From assembly GCF_002904295.1 (NCBI RefSeq), contig NZ_PPHG01000013.1:30920-94919 (forward strand): a DNA stretch of 64,000 bases, in the 5' to 3' direction. Source of the DNA: Amycolatopsis sp. CA-128772. GTDB taxonomy: Bacteria > Actinomycetota > Actinomycetes > Mycobacteriales > Pseudonocardiaceae. The notes under the pieces were generated by a model that saw nothing but the letters and a program-made list of their open reading frames with translations, did not search any database and was not told the DNA's origin. Positions 19,407 through 27,782 of the stretch are shown piece after piece. How positions within the stretch are numbered: position 1 is the first letter of the stretch; each line of letters begins with the position of its first letter. The position numbers and the translations under genes were made by a program.

Positions 19407-20531
19407 TCAGCCCTGGGCGAGGGCCAGCGGCACCAGCTGCTCGGCCGTGGTCAGCGAGCCGTGCTGGCCGATCAGCGACGACTCGACGGCCTCCGCGAGC
19501 CCCCGCACCATCCCGAACCGGCCGCGGGCCGCGGCGACGACGTCCCCGATGCGCGGCAGCACCCGGTCGCTGACCGTGTGCCCGAACCAGCCCTCGGCGA
19601 CGGCCTCCTCCCGCGAACGCACCCAGGCCCGCTCGCCGAGCACCGCCCGCCAGGCCGCGAGGACGTCCGCGGCCGCGCCCGGCTCGGTGTAAACGTGCCG
19701 GGCCCGGACCTCGCCCCCGAACGTCCGGACCCCGGACAGCAGCTCGGGGACGTCTTCGAGGTCGAGCGGGTCGTCGACGGCCACCATCCCGTGGTCGGCC
19801 ACCACCGCAAGCAGCGCACCGGGCGGCAGACCGTCCACAAGGGACTCGACGAGCCGGTCGACCTGCCGCAGCTGCATCCGCCAGGCGGCCGAACCGGGGC
19901 CGTGGACGTGCCCCAAGAGGTCGAGTTCGCTGTGGTAGGCGTAGCAGAACGCCCGCCCGCCGAGCACCGACAGCGTCCGCGCGGCGAGGTCGCCCAGCGC
20001 GTGGACGCCCGCGTAGCCGGCGCCGCTCTGGGTGGCCAGGGTCAGCGCCGTGTCGCGGAACTTGGCGGACGACACCACGGTCGCCTCGATGCCGGCCGAG
20101 GCGGCCCGCTCGAACGTCGTCGGCAGGGGCTGGACCTCGCGGGGCGGGAGGGCGCCGCGCAGGTCGCTGCCGTCTTCGTGGCTGCACCAGCGCAACGCGT
20201 TCAGCACGCCGGTGCCGGGCATCTCGAACGTGTAGCCGACCATGCCGTGCTCGCCCGACGCGAGCCCGGTGCCGATGGCCGCGACGCCGGCGGCCGTCGT
20301 CGCGGGGAAGCCGACGCGCAGCGGCTCGCGGGCGAGCTCGGCCAGCACCGGGGCGTCCGCGGCGTGCTCGGCGAGCAGTTCCCAGCCGAGCCCGTCGACG
20401 AGCAGCACGCCGGCGCTGCGCACCTCCGGCACCGCCAGCGTGTTCGCGCAGCCGGGCACCCCGAGCGCGGCGAGCAGGGACGGGACGACCTGGCCGAGGT
20501 GCGGGACGTCGGCGAGCGGTGGCGGCTGCAC
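19407..20531 (-). CDS. Nucleotide pyrophosphatase/phosphodiesterase-family protein
   Basis: A 374-residue alkaline-phosphatase superfamily enzyme. Metal ligands are in LLVDGLGWELL, the Thr nucleophile in FPATTAAG, and further ligands in YHSELDLLGHVHGP and VVADHGM. The family hydrolyses phosphodiester or pyrophosphate bonds. No signal peptide is evident, so the enzyme is probably cytoplasmic. GTG 20531 is used; an upstream in-frame start would overlap the divergent FmdB-type gene. Confidence 0.82.
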   Translation of the reverse strand: MQPPPLADVPHLGQVVPSLLAALGVPGCANTLAVPEVRSAGVLLVDGLGWELLAEHAADAPVLAELAREPLRVGFPATTAAGVAAIGTGLASGEHGMVGYTFEMPGTGVLNALRWCSHEDGSDLRGALPPREVQPLPTTFERAASAGIEATVVSSAKFRDTALTLATQSGAGYAGVHALGDLAARTLSVLGGRAFCYAYHSELDLLGHVHGPGSAAWRMQLRQVDRLVESLVDGLPPGALLAVVADHGMVAVDDPLDLEDVPELLSGVRTFGGEVRARHVYTEPGAAADVLAAWRAVLGERAWVRSREEAVAEGWFGHTVSDRVLPRIGDVVAAARGRFGMVRGLAEAVESSLIGQHGSLTTAEQLVPLALAQG

Positions 20532-20622
20532 GCGCCCAGCTTCCCACCGATTGGCGCCGCCGGGAGCCCCGGGACGGAGGCCGGGGATGGTCACGGCGGG
20601 CGCCACCGGCGATAATCGCGGC

Positions 20623-20835
20623 ATGCCGACCTACGCCTACCGCTGCCGCGAGTGCACCGAGACCTTCGAGCTCCTGCGCCCGATGAGCGAATCCGGCGCG
20701 CCTGCCAGCTGCCCGGAGGGCCACGCCGACACCGTCAAGCTGCTCACCACCGTCGCCCTCACCGGGGCCGCGGGCGGTCCCGCGGCCCCGGCCGGCGGGG
20801 GCGGCGGCTGCTGCGGTGGCGGCTGCTGCGGCTAA
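20623..20835 (+). CDS. FmdB-type zinc ribbon protein
   Basis: A 70-residue protein starting MPTYAYRCRECTETFE, the FmdB zinc-ribbon signature with CxxC at residues 8-11 and a second Cys in SCPEGH. The tail is Gly- and Cys-rich (GGCCGGGCCG). Proteins of this family are small putative regulators, of which some members are involved in copper or formamidase control. Its TAA stop shares bases with the TAG stop of the facing gene at 20832-20835. Confidence 0.85.
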   Translation: MPTYAYRCRECTETFELLRPMSESGAPASCPEGHADTVKLLTTVALTGAAGGPAAPAGGGGGCCGGGCCG

Positions 20836-21950
20836 ACCGCCTTCAACGCCTGCTCCAGATCGGCCCACAGGTCCTCGACGTCCTCGAGCCCGGCGGAGAG
20901 CCGGATCAGCTGGTCGGAGACGCCGGCGTCGTGGCGGTCGCCCTCCTCGACGATCCGGTGGCTGATCGAGCCCGGGTGCTGGATCAGCGTGTCGACGCTG
21001 CCGAGGCTGACGGCCGGCGTGATCACCCGGACCGCGCCGATCACGGCGTGCGGGTCGCCGTCGACCTCGAACGCCACCAGCGGCCCGCCGATCCACGGGT
21101 AGTGGACGGCGGTCACGGCCGGGTGCTCGCCGAGCCGTGAGGCCAGCGTCGCCGCGGTCGCGGACGCCGCGGTGACGCGCAGCGGGAGCGTGGAAAGCCC
21201 GCGCAGCAACAGGTATCCGGCGAGCGGGTGCAGCACGCCGCCGGTGGCGAAGCGGATCTGGCGGAGCCGCGCGGCTTCTTCGGCGCCGCACGCGACGATC
21301 CCGCCCATCACGTCGCCGTGGCCGCCGAGGAACTTCGTCGCGCTGTGCAGGACGATCCGGGCGCCGTGGTGGCCGGGGCGCTGCAGGACCGGGGTGGCGA
21401 ACGTGTTGTCCACCAGGAGCGGCACCTCGCCGCAAGCCACGGCCAGCTCGGCGATGTCGGCCTCGGCCAGCGTCGGGTTCGCCGGCGTCTCGACGAACAC
21501 CAGGCCGGTGTCCGGCCGCAGCGCAGCGGCGACGGCGTCCGGCGCGGCCCAGGTGACCTCGGTGCCGAGCAGCCCGGACTCGAGCAGGTGGTCGCTGCAG
21601 CCGTACAGCGGGCGGACCGCGACGACGTGCCGCTTCCCCTGCGCCACCGCGGAAAGCAGGCAGGCCGAGACGGCGGCCATGCCGCTGGCGAACGCGACGC
21701 CGTGCTCGAAGCCCTCGAGTTCGGCGAGGGCGCGCTCGAACCGCTCGACGGTCGGGTTGCCGACGCGGCCGTAGATCGGGGGGCCGTCGAGCTCGGCGCC
21801 GGCGGCGAAGGCGTCGATCCGGGCGGCTTCGGCGGCACTGTCGCGGGACGGGTAGGTCGTGGACAGGTCGAGCGGAGCGGCGTGCACACCGAGGTCCGTG
21901 AGGTCGTCACGGCCGGCGTGGACGGCTCGCGTGCGCAGCGAGGAAGTCAT
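20832..21950 (-). CDS. Trans-sulfuration PLP enzyme (cystathionine gamma-lyase type)
   Basis: A 372-residue Cys/Met metabolism PLP enzyme. The PLP lysine is in LHSATKFLGGHGDV, the cofactor ring contact in LVDNTFATP, and the phosphate site around SGMAAVSACLL. Close family members include cystathionine gamma-lyase, beta-lyase and methionine gamma-lyase; the sequence alone does not separate them. An Lrp-type regulator is divergent 58 bp away and is the likely controller. Confidence 0.85.
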   Translation of the reverse strand: MTSSLRTRAVHAGRDDLTDLGVHAAPLDLSTTYPSRDSAAEAARIDAFAAGAELDGPPIYGRVGNPTVERFERALAELEGFEHGVAFASGMAAVSACLLSAVAQGKRHVVAVRPLYGCSDHLLESGLLGTEVTWAAPDAVAAALRPDTGLVFVETPANPTLAEADIAELAVACGEVPLLVDNTFATPVLQRPGHHGARIVLHSATKFLGGHGDVMGGIVACGAEEAARLRQIRFATGGVLHPLAGYLLLRGLSTLPLRVTAASATAATLASRLGEHPAVTAVHYPWIGGPLVAFEVDGDPHAVIGAVRVITPAVSLGSVDTLIQHPGSISHRIVEEGDRHDAGVSDQLIRLSAGLEDVEDLWADLEQALKAV

Positions 21951-22008
21951 GTCAGCATGGTCGAGCTTTCCCCGGACCAGGAGCAACCGTCTCGGATATC
22001 ATTCGGCG

Positions 22009-22485
22009 ATGCCCGCTTCCGTCGAACTGAGCCCGGTCGACCTCGAGATTCTGCGGCTGCTGCAGAACGATGCCCGGATCACGAACAAGGACCTGGCGGC
22101 CGCGGTCGGCATCGCGCCGTCGACGTGCCTGGACCGCGTCGCCCGGCTGCGGGACACCGGCGTCATCACCGGGCAGCACGCGTCGGTCGACGCGGCCAAG
22201 CTGGGCCGGCCGCTGGAGGCGTTCCTGTTCGTCCAGGTCCGCCCGCACCGGCGGCCGCTGGTCGACCCGTTCATCGAGCACCTGCTCTCCCTGCCGGAGG
22301 TGCGCGCGGTCTACCACCTGACCGGGCCGGACGACTTCCTCGCGCACGTCGCGACCAGCTCGGCCGGCGAGCTGCAGCGGCTGGTCCTCGACGAGCTGAC
22401 CGCCCGCGACGAGGTCGCCCGCGTCCACACGAACCTGGTGTTCCAGCACTGGAGCGGCGGCCCGCTGCTGCCACCGGGGGCCTGA
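22009..22485 (+). CDS. Lrp/AsnC family regulator
   Basis: A 158-residue feast/famine regulator. An N-terminal winged helix-turn-helix (LSPVDLEILRLLQNDARI, then SVGIAPSTCLDRV-like recognition helix) is followed by a RAM ligand domain (FVQVRPHRRPL). It is divergent from the PLP lyase gene, the usual layout of such regulators and their amino-acid-catabolic target. ATG 22009 is used. Confidence 0.85.
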   Translation: MPASVELSPVDLEILRLLQNDARITNKDLAAAVGIAPSTCLDRVARLRDTGVITGQHASVDAAKLGRPLEAFLFVQVRPHRRPLVDPFIEHLLSLPEVRAVYHLTGPDDFLAHVATSSAGELQRLVLDELTARDEVARVHTNLVFQHWSGGPLLPPGA

Positions 22486-22487
22486 CA

Positions 22488-23003
22488 TCAGAGGCTCTCG
22501 AGCCAGCGGCGGGTCTCGCGCGGAGACCTCAGCCGGACGACGGCCGGGCCGGACGGCTCGGCCGCCCAGGCGCGGATGCGCGCCCGTTTGTTCGCGAACG
22601 ACCTGAAGTGCCAGCGGATGATCGAGTCGGCGGAAAACACCTGGCGGAACGACTCGACGTTGCCGTTGCAGATCCGCTGACGCGTCACCACCCGCACCAG
22701 CGTCCGGCGCACCAGGCGGCCCAGCGAAAGCCAGCGCGGGTAGTCGAGGCCGACGATCAGCTGCGTGCGCGGCAGCACGATGTCCTGCCAGCTGCCGTAG
22801 ACGGCGTCGAGGACCCAGCGCTCCTGCGCGCACACCTCGCCGATCCGGCGGCGCTGCTCGTCGTCGGGGGTCCCGACCCAGCCGGGGTTCCAGCAGATCT
22901 CGTCCGCGGCGTGGTGGGGCAGGCCGGTCCGCTCGGCGATCCGGGCCGCGAGCGTCGACTTGCCCGAGCCGGTCACGCCGACGATGGCGATGCGGTCAGG
23001 CAT
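22488..23003 (-). CDS. P-loop kinase-like protein (topology modulation/FlaR-like)
   Basis: A 171-residue P-loop NTPase with Walker A VGVTGSGKSTLAARI at its N-terminus, followed by LPHHAADEICWNPGW and WVLDAVYGSW, patterns of the adenylate-kinase-like FlaR group often annotated as topology modulation protein. Arg-rich helices near the C-terminus may form the lid. Substrate unknown. Its ATG overlaps the stop of the Lrp regulator upstream by 8 bp. Confidence 0.78.
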   Translation of the reverse strand: MPDRIAIVGVTGSGKSTLAARIAERTGLPHHAADEICWNPGWVGTPDDEQRRRIGEVCAQERWVLDAVYGSWQDIVLPRTQLIVGLDYPRWLSLGRLVRRTLVRVVTRQRICNGNVESFRQVFSADSIIRWHFRSFANKRARIRAWAAEPSGPAVVRLRSPRETRRWLESL

Positions 23004-23460
23004 CGAGGTCACGGGCGGGCTCCCGGGGGCCGCGGAAGGGCAGGACCTGGCTGTAGACGAGGTTGGTGGTCGTGCTCCCGAACTGGCACAGCTCGTCCAC
23101 GGTGCGCTCGAGGTGGGCCATCGAGGCCGCGGCGATCTTGAGCGTGTAGCAGTCGTCGCCGGTGGTGCGCAGGCATTCGAGGATCTCGGCACGCTCCCCG
23201 AGCAGCTTGTGCAGCGGCTCGTGCCGGCTGCCCGGGTACTTGAGCCGGACCACGGCGAGCACCGGGTAGCCGGCCTTGCCGAGGTCGACCTCCGCGCGGT
23301 AGCCGGTGATCACGCCGGCCGCCTCGAGCCGCCGGAGCCGTTCGGTGGCCGCGGACGCGCTGAGGTTCACCCGGCGGCCCAGCTCGGTGAGCGGCAACCG
23401 GGCGTCGCGCTGGAGCTCGGCCAGGATGGCCCAGTCCGTCGGATCGAGACTCTCGGTCAT
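22996..23460 (-). CDS. Lrp/AsnC family regulator
   Basis: A 154-residue regulator beginning MTESLDPTDWAILAELQRD with helix-turn-helix LTELGRRVNLSASAATERL and RAM domain CYTLKIAAASMAHLER. It is the first gene of a two-gene unit with the P-loop kinase and is divergent from an F420-type oxidoreductase gene. A dyad lies just upstream of its start and may be its own site. Confidence 0.85.
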   Translation of the reverse strand: MTESLDPTDWAILAELQRDARLPLTELGRRVNLSASAATERLRRLEAAGVITGYRAEVDLGKAGYPVLAVVRLKYPGSRHEPLHKLLGERAEILECLRTTGDDCYTLKIAAASMAHLERTVDELCQFGSTTTNLVYSQVLPFRGPREPARDLDA

Positions 23461-23472
23461 GGGCCGAAGATA

Positions 23473-23487
23473 CCGTGGGATCCACGG
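23473..23487. promoter_or_regulatory. Dyad upstream of Lrp regulator
   Basis: CCGTGG-GAT-CCACGG, a perfect 6-bp inverted repeat with a 3-bp centre, ends 12 bp before the regulator start in the divergent promoter region shared with the LLM oxidoreductase. It may serve autoregulation. Confidence 0.4.
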
Positions 23488-23554
23488 CCGGAGGCGCCGA
23501 ACGCCGTGATCGTTCCCTTCCCGCCGGGGCCGTGGCGTCGATAGCCTTTCCGGC

Positions 23555-24394
23555 GTGAAGATCGGCGTGAACGTCCCCAACTTCGGGCCCGGCACGGATC
23601 CGGGCGTCCTGCGCGCCTGGGCGCAGACGGTCGAGGGCCTCGGCTTCGACTTGCTGATGGTGTCCGACCACGTCGCCATCACGCCGGACGTCGCCGGGCA
23701 GTACCCGGCGCCGTTCTACGAGCCGTTCACGACGTTGTCCTGGCTGGCCGGTGTGACGCAGCGGGTGCGGCTGGGCACCACGGTGCTGGTGGTGCCGTAC
23801 CGGCATCCCCTGCTGGTGGCGCGGATGGCGGCGAACCTCGACGCGCTCAGCGGCGGCCGGCTCGTGCTCGGTGCCGGGATCGGCTGGGCGAAGCAGGAAT
23901 TCGAGGCGCTGGGCGTGCCGTTCGAACAGCGCGGCAAGCTCACCACCGAACACCTGCGGGCGATCCGCGCCGCGTGGGCCGACCGCGACGACTACCGCGC
24001 GGGGCCGATCCCGCTCTGGCTCGGCGGGCACAGCGACGCGGGGCTGCGCCGCGCGATCGAGCTCGGCGACGCGTGGCACCCGCTGCGGCTGACGCCGGCC
24101 GGCTTCCGCGACGGGTTGGCGCGCCTGGAAAAGCTGGCCGGCGACCGGCCGGTGCCGGCCTTCGCGCCCCGGATCCTGCTGCGGGTGACCGGCGCCCCGG
24201 TGACCGGGCCGGACCGGCGTGCCGGGGAAGGCACGCTCGACCAGGTCCTCGGCGACCTGGCGCAGCTGCAGGCGCTGGGCGCGGACACCGTCGTGCTCGA
24301 CCCGTTCGACTCGGACCCCGCCGAAACCCGCCACCCGGAGGTGGCGTGGCGTGACCTCGCGGCGGTGGCCGCATCCTGGAAGGAGAACCGGTGA
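23555..24394 (+). CDS. LLM-class (F420-dependent) oxidoreductase
   Basis: A 279-residue luciferase-like TIM-barrel protein, starting at GTG 23555 with MKIGVNVPNFGPG. Signature pieces are SDHVAITPD, RVRLGTTVLVVPYRHP, LSGGRLVLGAGIGW and IPLWLGGHS. In actinobacteria this subgroup generally uses coenzyme F420. Substrate unknown. It starts a three-gene run with overlapping junctions. Confidence 0.85.
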   Translation: MKIGVNVPNFGPGTDPGVLRAWAQTVEGLGFDLLMVSDHVAITPDVAGQYPAPFYEPFTTLSWLAGVTQRVRLGTTVLVVPYRHPLLVARMAANLDALSGGRLVLGAGIGWAKQEFEALGVPFEQRGKLTTEHLRAIRAAWADRDDYRAGPIPLWLGGHSDAGLRRAIELGDAWHPLRLTPAGFRDGLARLEKLAGDRPVPAFAPRILLRVTGAPVTGPDRRAGEGTLDQVLGDLAQLQALGADTVVLDPFDSDPAETRHPEVAWRDLAAVAASWKENR

Positions 24395-24819
24395 AGGACA
24401 CCGAAGAAGCCCTGCTGCGGCGGGCGATCGAGCTGGCCCGCGAGGCACGCGAGGAACACGGCAACCCGCCGTTCGGCTCCCTGCTGGCCGACGCCGAAGG
24501 CAGGATCCTGGCCGAGGACCGCAACACGTCGTTGACGGACAACGACATCACGGCCCACCCGGAGCTGAAGCTGGCCCGCTGGGCGGCGCAGAACCTGGAC
24601 CCGCAGACCGCGGCGGCCACCACGATGTTCACCAGCACCCAGCCGTGCGGCATGTGCACGGGCGCGATCGAGCGGTCCGGGCTCGGGCGGGTCGTGTACG
24701 CGTTGTCGACGGAACAGTTCCTGACGCTGCGCCCGCCCCTCACGTGGGGCGGGGCCGCGCTGGAGGGGCCGGCCCTGTTCGACGAGGCGCGCGTACCGGT
24801 CGAGGGCTACTACCGGTGA
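24391..24819 (+). CDS. Nucleoside deaminase (cytidine/deoxycytidylate deaminase family)
   Basis: A 142-residue zinc deaminase starting at GTG 24391 inside the LLM stop. Zinc ligands are His in TAHPELKLARW (HPE triad with the proton-shuttle Glu) and PCGMC. It resembles guanine or related purine deaminases of the CDA fold more than tRNA adenosine deaminase, as no second family mark is present. Followed by trmO with GTGA overlap. Confidence 0.85.
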   Translation: MKDTEEALLRRAIELAREAREEHGNPPFGSLLADAEGRILAEDRNTSLTDNDITAHPELKLARWAAQNLDPQTAAATTMFTSTQPCGMCTGAIERSGLGRVVYALSTEQFLTLRPPLTWGGAALEGPALFDEARVPVEGYYR

Positions 24820-25223
24820 CGACCTACCCCGTGCGGCCGGTGGGCCGGGTGGAGTCGCCCCTCGACCTCACCACGGCCCCGAAACAGGGCGACGAGGGCG
24901 CGCCACCGGCCCGCGTGGTGTTCGACCCGGAGTTCCACGCCGCGGCCGCCGACCTCCGGCCGGGAGATCGCCTGGTCCTCCTGACCTGGCTGCACGCAGC
25001 GGACCGCGGGGTCCAGGCGGTCCACCCCCGCGGCGACCGGGACCGGCCCCGGCAGGGCGTGTTCTCGACCCGCTCACCGGACCGCCCGAACCCGATCGGC
25101 CTCCACACGGTCACGGTGACGGCGGTCGACGGCGCCACCCTCACGGTGAGCGGCCTGGAAGCCGTCGACGGCACACCGGTCCTCGACGCGAAACCGGTCC
25201 TCGGCGAGGTGGCCGAGCGCTGA
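24816..25223 (+). CDS. trmO: TrmO-type tRNA methyltransferase
   Basis: A 135-residue UPF0066/TsaA-family protein from GTG 24816. Motifs are PVRPVGRVESPL, VVFDPEF, LTWLHAAD and FSTRSPDRPNPIGLH, the last being the SAM-binding signature. E. coli TrmO methylates N6-threonylcarbamoyladenosine in tRNA. The normal C-terminal extension of E. coli TrmO is absent. Its stop is directly followed by that of the facing fatty-acid gene. Confidence 0.88.
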   Translation: MTTYPVRPVGRVESPLDLTTAPKQGDEGAPPARVVFDPEFHAAAADLRPGDRLVLLTWLHAADRGVQAVHPRGDRDRPRQGVFSTRSPDRPNPIGLHTVTVTAVDGATLTVSGLEAVDGTPVLDAKPVLGEVAER

Positions 25224-26990
25224 TCAGTAGTCCTTGAAGCCCTTCCCGGTCTTCCGGCCCAGCCGGCCGGCCGTGACGAGGTGCTCCAGCAGGGGCGCCG
25301 GCGCGAAGCCTTCCTCCCGGAACTCGTTGTACAGCGTCCGCTGGATGGCCAGCGACACGTCCAGGCCGACGACGTCCAGCAGCTCGAACGGGCCCATCGG
25401 CAGGCCGCAGCCCACCTTCATGGCCGTGTCGATGTCGTCCGCGCCCGCGTAGTGCGCCTCCAGCATCTTCACCGCGTCGTTGAGGTACGGGAACAGCAAC
25501 GCGTTGACGATGAACCCCGCCCGGTCACCGCAGTGCACCGCGTGCTTGCCCACCGATGCGCAGACCGCGCTCGCCGTCGCCACCACGTCGGGGGCGGTCG
25601 CGATCGTCGAGACCACCTCGACCAGCTTCATCACCGGGGCCGGGTTGAAGAAGTGGAGACCGACCACATCGGACGGCCGGGACGTTGCGGCCGCGCACTC
25701 GATCACCGGCAGCGACGAGGTCGTCGTCGCCAGGACCGCGCCGGGGCGGACCACCTCGTCGAGGGCCGCGAACACCGCCTGCTTCACCGGCAGCTCCTCG
25801 GCCACCGCCTCGACGACCAGGTCGACGTCGGCGAGCGCCTCGAAATCCGTCACCGGGGTGATGCGTGCCAGGGCGGCGGCAGCGTCCTCTTCGGACAGCT
25901 TGCCCTTGACCACGGCCTTGTCGAGCGACTTCTTCACCTTCGCGACGGACGCCTGCGCCTTCTCCAGGCTCCGCGCCCGCAGCACGACGTCGAGGCCGCG
26001 CTTGGCGAACACCTCCGCGATCCCCGTGGCCATCGTCCCCGTGCCGACCACGCCCACGCGCGCCACCGGGCGCGGCGGAACGTCGTCCACTGTGGACACG
26101 GCGCCGGACGGAACCACGGTGGGCGAATCCGGGGCGTCGTAGGTGTAGAAGCCGCGGCCGGTCTTGCGGCCGAGCAGGCCCGCCGTGATCATCTGCTTGA
26201 GCAAAGGGGCCGGCGCGTGCAGGCGGTTGCGGGACTGGTGGTACATCGTGTCGAGGATTTCGTTCGCGGTGTCCAGCCCGATCAGGTCGAGCAGCGCGAG
26301 CGGGCCCATCGGGTAGCCACAGCCGAAGCGCATGGCGGCGTCGAGGTCCTCGCGCGTCGCGTAACGCTGCTCGTACATCCGCACCGCGTGGTTGAGGTAG
26401 CCGAACAGCAGCGCGTTGGCGATGAAGCCGGCCCGGTCGCCGATGACCACCGGCACCTTGCCCAGCCGCTCGGCGAACTCGACCACCTCGGTGACCACGT
26501 CCGGCTCGGTCACCACCGTCTTCACGATCTCGACGAGCTTCTGCACCGGCGCCGGGTTGAAGAAGTGCATCCCGACGACCTTGCCGGGCCGTGCGGTGTG
26601 CACGCCGATCTCGGTGATCGACAGCGACGACGTGTTGGAGGCGAAGACGACCTCGGGCCGGGTGATCTTGTCCAGCTCGGCGAAGACGTCGGCCTTCGCC
26701 GCCAGGCTTTCCGGGATCGCCTCGATCACCAGGTCCACTTCGGACAGATCCGACAGCGACGTGCTGTAGCGGATCCGGCCCAGCAGCGCTTCGCGCCCGG
26801 TCGCGTCCAGCTTGCCGCCGGAGCGCGCCCGTTCGGTGGAGTGCTCGAGGTGCTCGCGGCCGCGGGCGACCCCGGCCTCGTCGAGCTCCACCGTGACGAC
26901 GTCGAGCCCGCTGCGCGCGAGCACTTCGGCGATTCCGGAGCCCATGGTGCCCAGGCCGACCACACCGACCGTCGAGATTTCCCGCGCCAT
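25224..26990 (-). CDS. Duplicated 3-hydroxyacyl-CoA dehydrogenase
   Basis: A 588-residue protein made of two full 3-hydroxyacyl-CoA dehydrogenase units in tandem. Each has a Rossmann motif (GVVGLGTMGSGIAE near residue 8; GVVGTGTMATGIAE near 310), the catalytic His in MHFFNPAPV / LHFFNPAPV, and GDRAGFI. The units are joined by a linker around residue 295-305. It oxidises 3-hydroxyacyl-CoA to 3-ketoacyl-CoA, with a fadB2/paaH-like character. No thiolase or hydratase adjoins it. Confidence 0.92.
   Translation of the reverse strand: MAREISTVGVVGLGTMGSGIAEVLARSGLDVVTVELDEAGVARGREHLEHSTERARSGGKLDATGREALLGRIRYSTSLSDLSEVDLVIEAIPESLAAKADVFAELDKITRPEVVFASNTSSLSITEIGVHTARPGKVVGMHFFNPAPVQKLVEIVKTVVTEPDVVTEVVEFAERLGKVPVVIGDRAGFIANALLFGYLNHAVRMYEQRYATREDLDAAMRFGCGYPMGPLALLDLIGLDTANEILDTMYHQSRNRLHAPAPLLKQMITAGLLGRKTGRGFYTYDAPDSPTVVPSGAVSTVDDVPPRPVARVGVVGTGTMATGIAEVFAKRGLDVVLRARSLEKAQASVAKVKKSLDKAVVKGKLSEEDAAAALARITPVTDFEALADVDLVVEAVAEELPVKQAVFAALDEVVRPGAVLATTTSSLPVIECAAATSRPSDVVGLHFFNPAPVMKLVEVVSTIATAPDVVATASAVCASVGKHAVHCGDRAGFIVNALLFPYLNDAVKMLEAHYAGADDIDTAMKVGCGLPMGPFELLDVVGLDVSLAIQRTLYNEFREEGFAPAPLLEHLVTAGRLGRKTGKGFKDY
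26085..26097. repeat. GTCCACWGTGGAC palindrome, intragenic
   Basis: Exact GTCCACTGTGGAC inside the dehydrogenase gene. Exact copies also occur at 27896-27908 and 60129-60141, with near copies elsewhere in the window. Confidence 0.6.
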
Positions 26991-27006
26991 CGAGGCCTCC
27001 AGAGAT

Positions 27007-27022
27007 GTTACTCGCTGGTAAT
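27007..27022. promoter_or_regulatory. Candidate TetR-type operator upstream of dehydrogenase
   Basis: TTAC-N6-GTAA dyad (GTTACTCGCTGGTAAT) lies 17 bp upstream of the dehydrogenase start. TTAC/GTAA dyads are common targets of TetR repressors of lipid genes in actinobacteria. The regulator is not in the window. Confidence 0.4.
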
Positions 27023-27110
27023 TGGCCTCGATACTGCCACGCGGCACCGCCGCAAGCCCAGACGGAATCGAGTCAGTACCGCGCAAGTCACCCGGTCGGC
27101 GAGCCCCGCT

Positions 27111-27782
27111 TCACTCGCCGAAATTGCCGTCCACCAGCTCCTTCACCTTGTCCAGCGCGGCGGAAGCCTGCGGCCCGCTGGCCCGCACGCGGATCCGGTC
27201 GCCCTGCCGCGCACCGAGCGACATGAGGCCCAGCACGCTGTGGGCGTCGGCCTCCTGGTCGCCCAGGCGCACGGTGACGTCGGCGTCGAACGCGCTCAGC
27301 GAGCGCACCAGCAACCCGGCCGGCCGGGCGTGCAGCCCGACCTCGTTGCGCAGCTCCAGCTCGAGCTCGGCGCCGTCGGCGGCGGGCTCGGCCGGCTCCA
27401 GGTCCTCGGGCATCCCGGCGGCCGCGGCCGCCTCCGCCACCGCCTTGCGGTCCCCGCCCGCCTGCGCCGCGACCGCCGCCGCGATCGCGCCCTCGACCAG
27501 CGGGCCGTCCGCGACGATCGCGGCCGAGGGATCGGCCAGCGACTCGACCGCCAGCTCCGCGGTCATCTGCGCGCTGCCGAGGTCGTAGAGCAGCACGACG
27601 CCGTCGCCGCGGTCGGCACGCTGGGTGGCGGCGACGACGTCGTCGTAGACCGTGCCGATCGAGCCGTCGGAGAGGCCGCCCGCGGGCACGATGGTGACGT
27701 CCGGCGCCATCTGGGCGGCCAGCTCGGCCAGGCCTTCGGCGAGCTTCGCACTGTGCGACACGAGCACGATTCCCACGCTCAC
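27111..27782 (-). CDS. dhaM: DhaM-HPr fusion phosphotransfer subunit
   Basis: A 223-residue protein with two domains. Residues 1-125 are the EIIA-like DhaM domain with phospho-His10 (VSHSAKLAEG); residues 138-223 are an HPr domain with phospho-His151 (NEVGLHARPAG) and the regulatory-serine region AHSVLGLMSLGA. In E. coli, DhaM takes phosphate from the PTS and passes it to DhaL-ADP. The stop of dhaL and GTG of dhaM overlap (GTGA). No EI gene is nearby. Confidence 0.92.
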   Translation of the reverse strand: MSVGIVLVSHSAKLAEGLAELAAQMAPDVTIVPAGGLSDGSIGTVYDDVVAATQRADRGDGVVLLYDLGSAQMTAELAVESLADPSAAIVADGPLVEGAIAAAVAAQAGGDRKAVAEAAAAAGMPEDLEPAEPAADGAELELELRNEVGLHARPAGLLVRSLSAFDADVTVRLGDQEADAHSVLGLMSLGARQGDRIRVRASGPQASAALDKVKELVDGNFGE

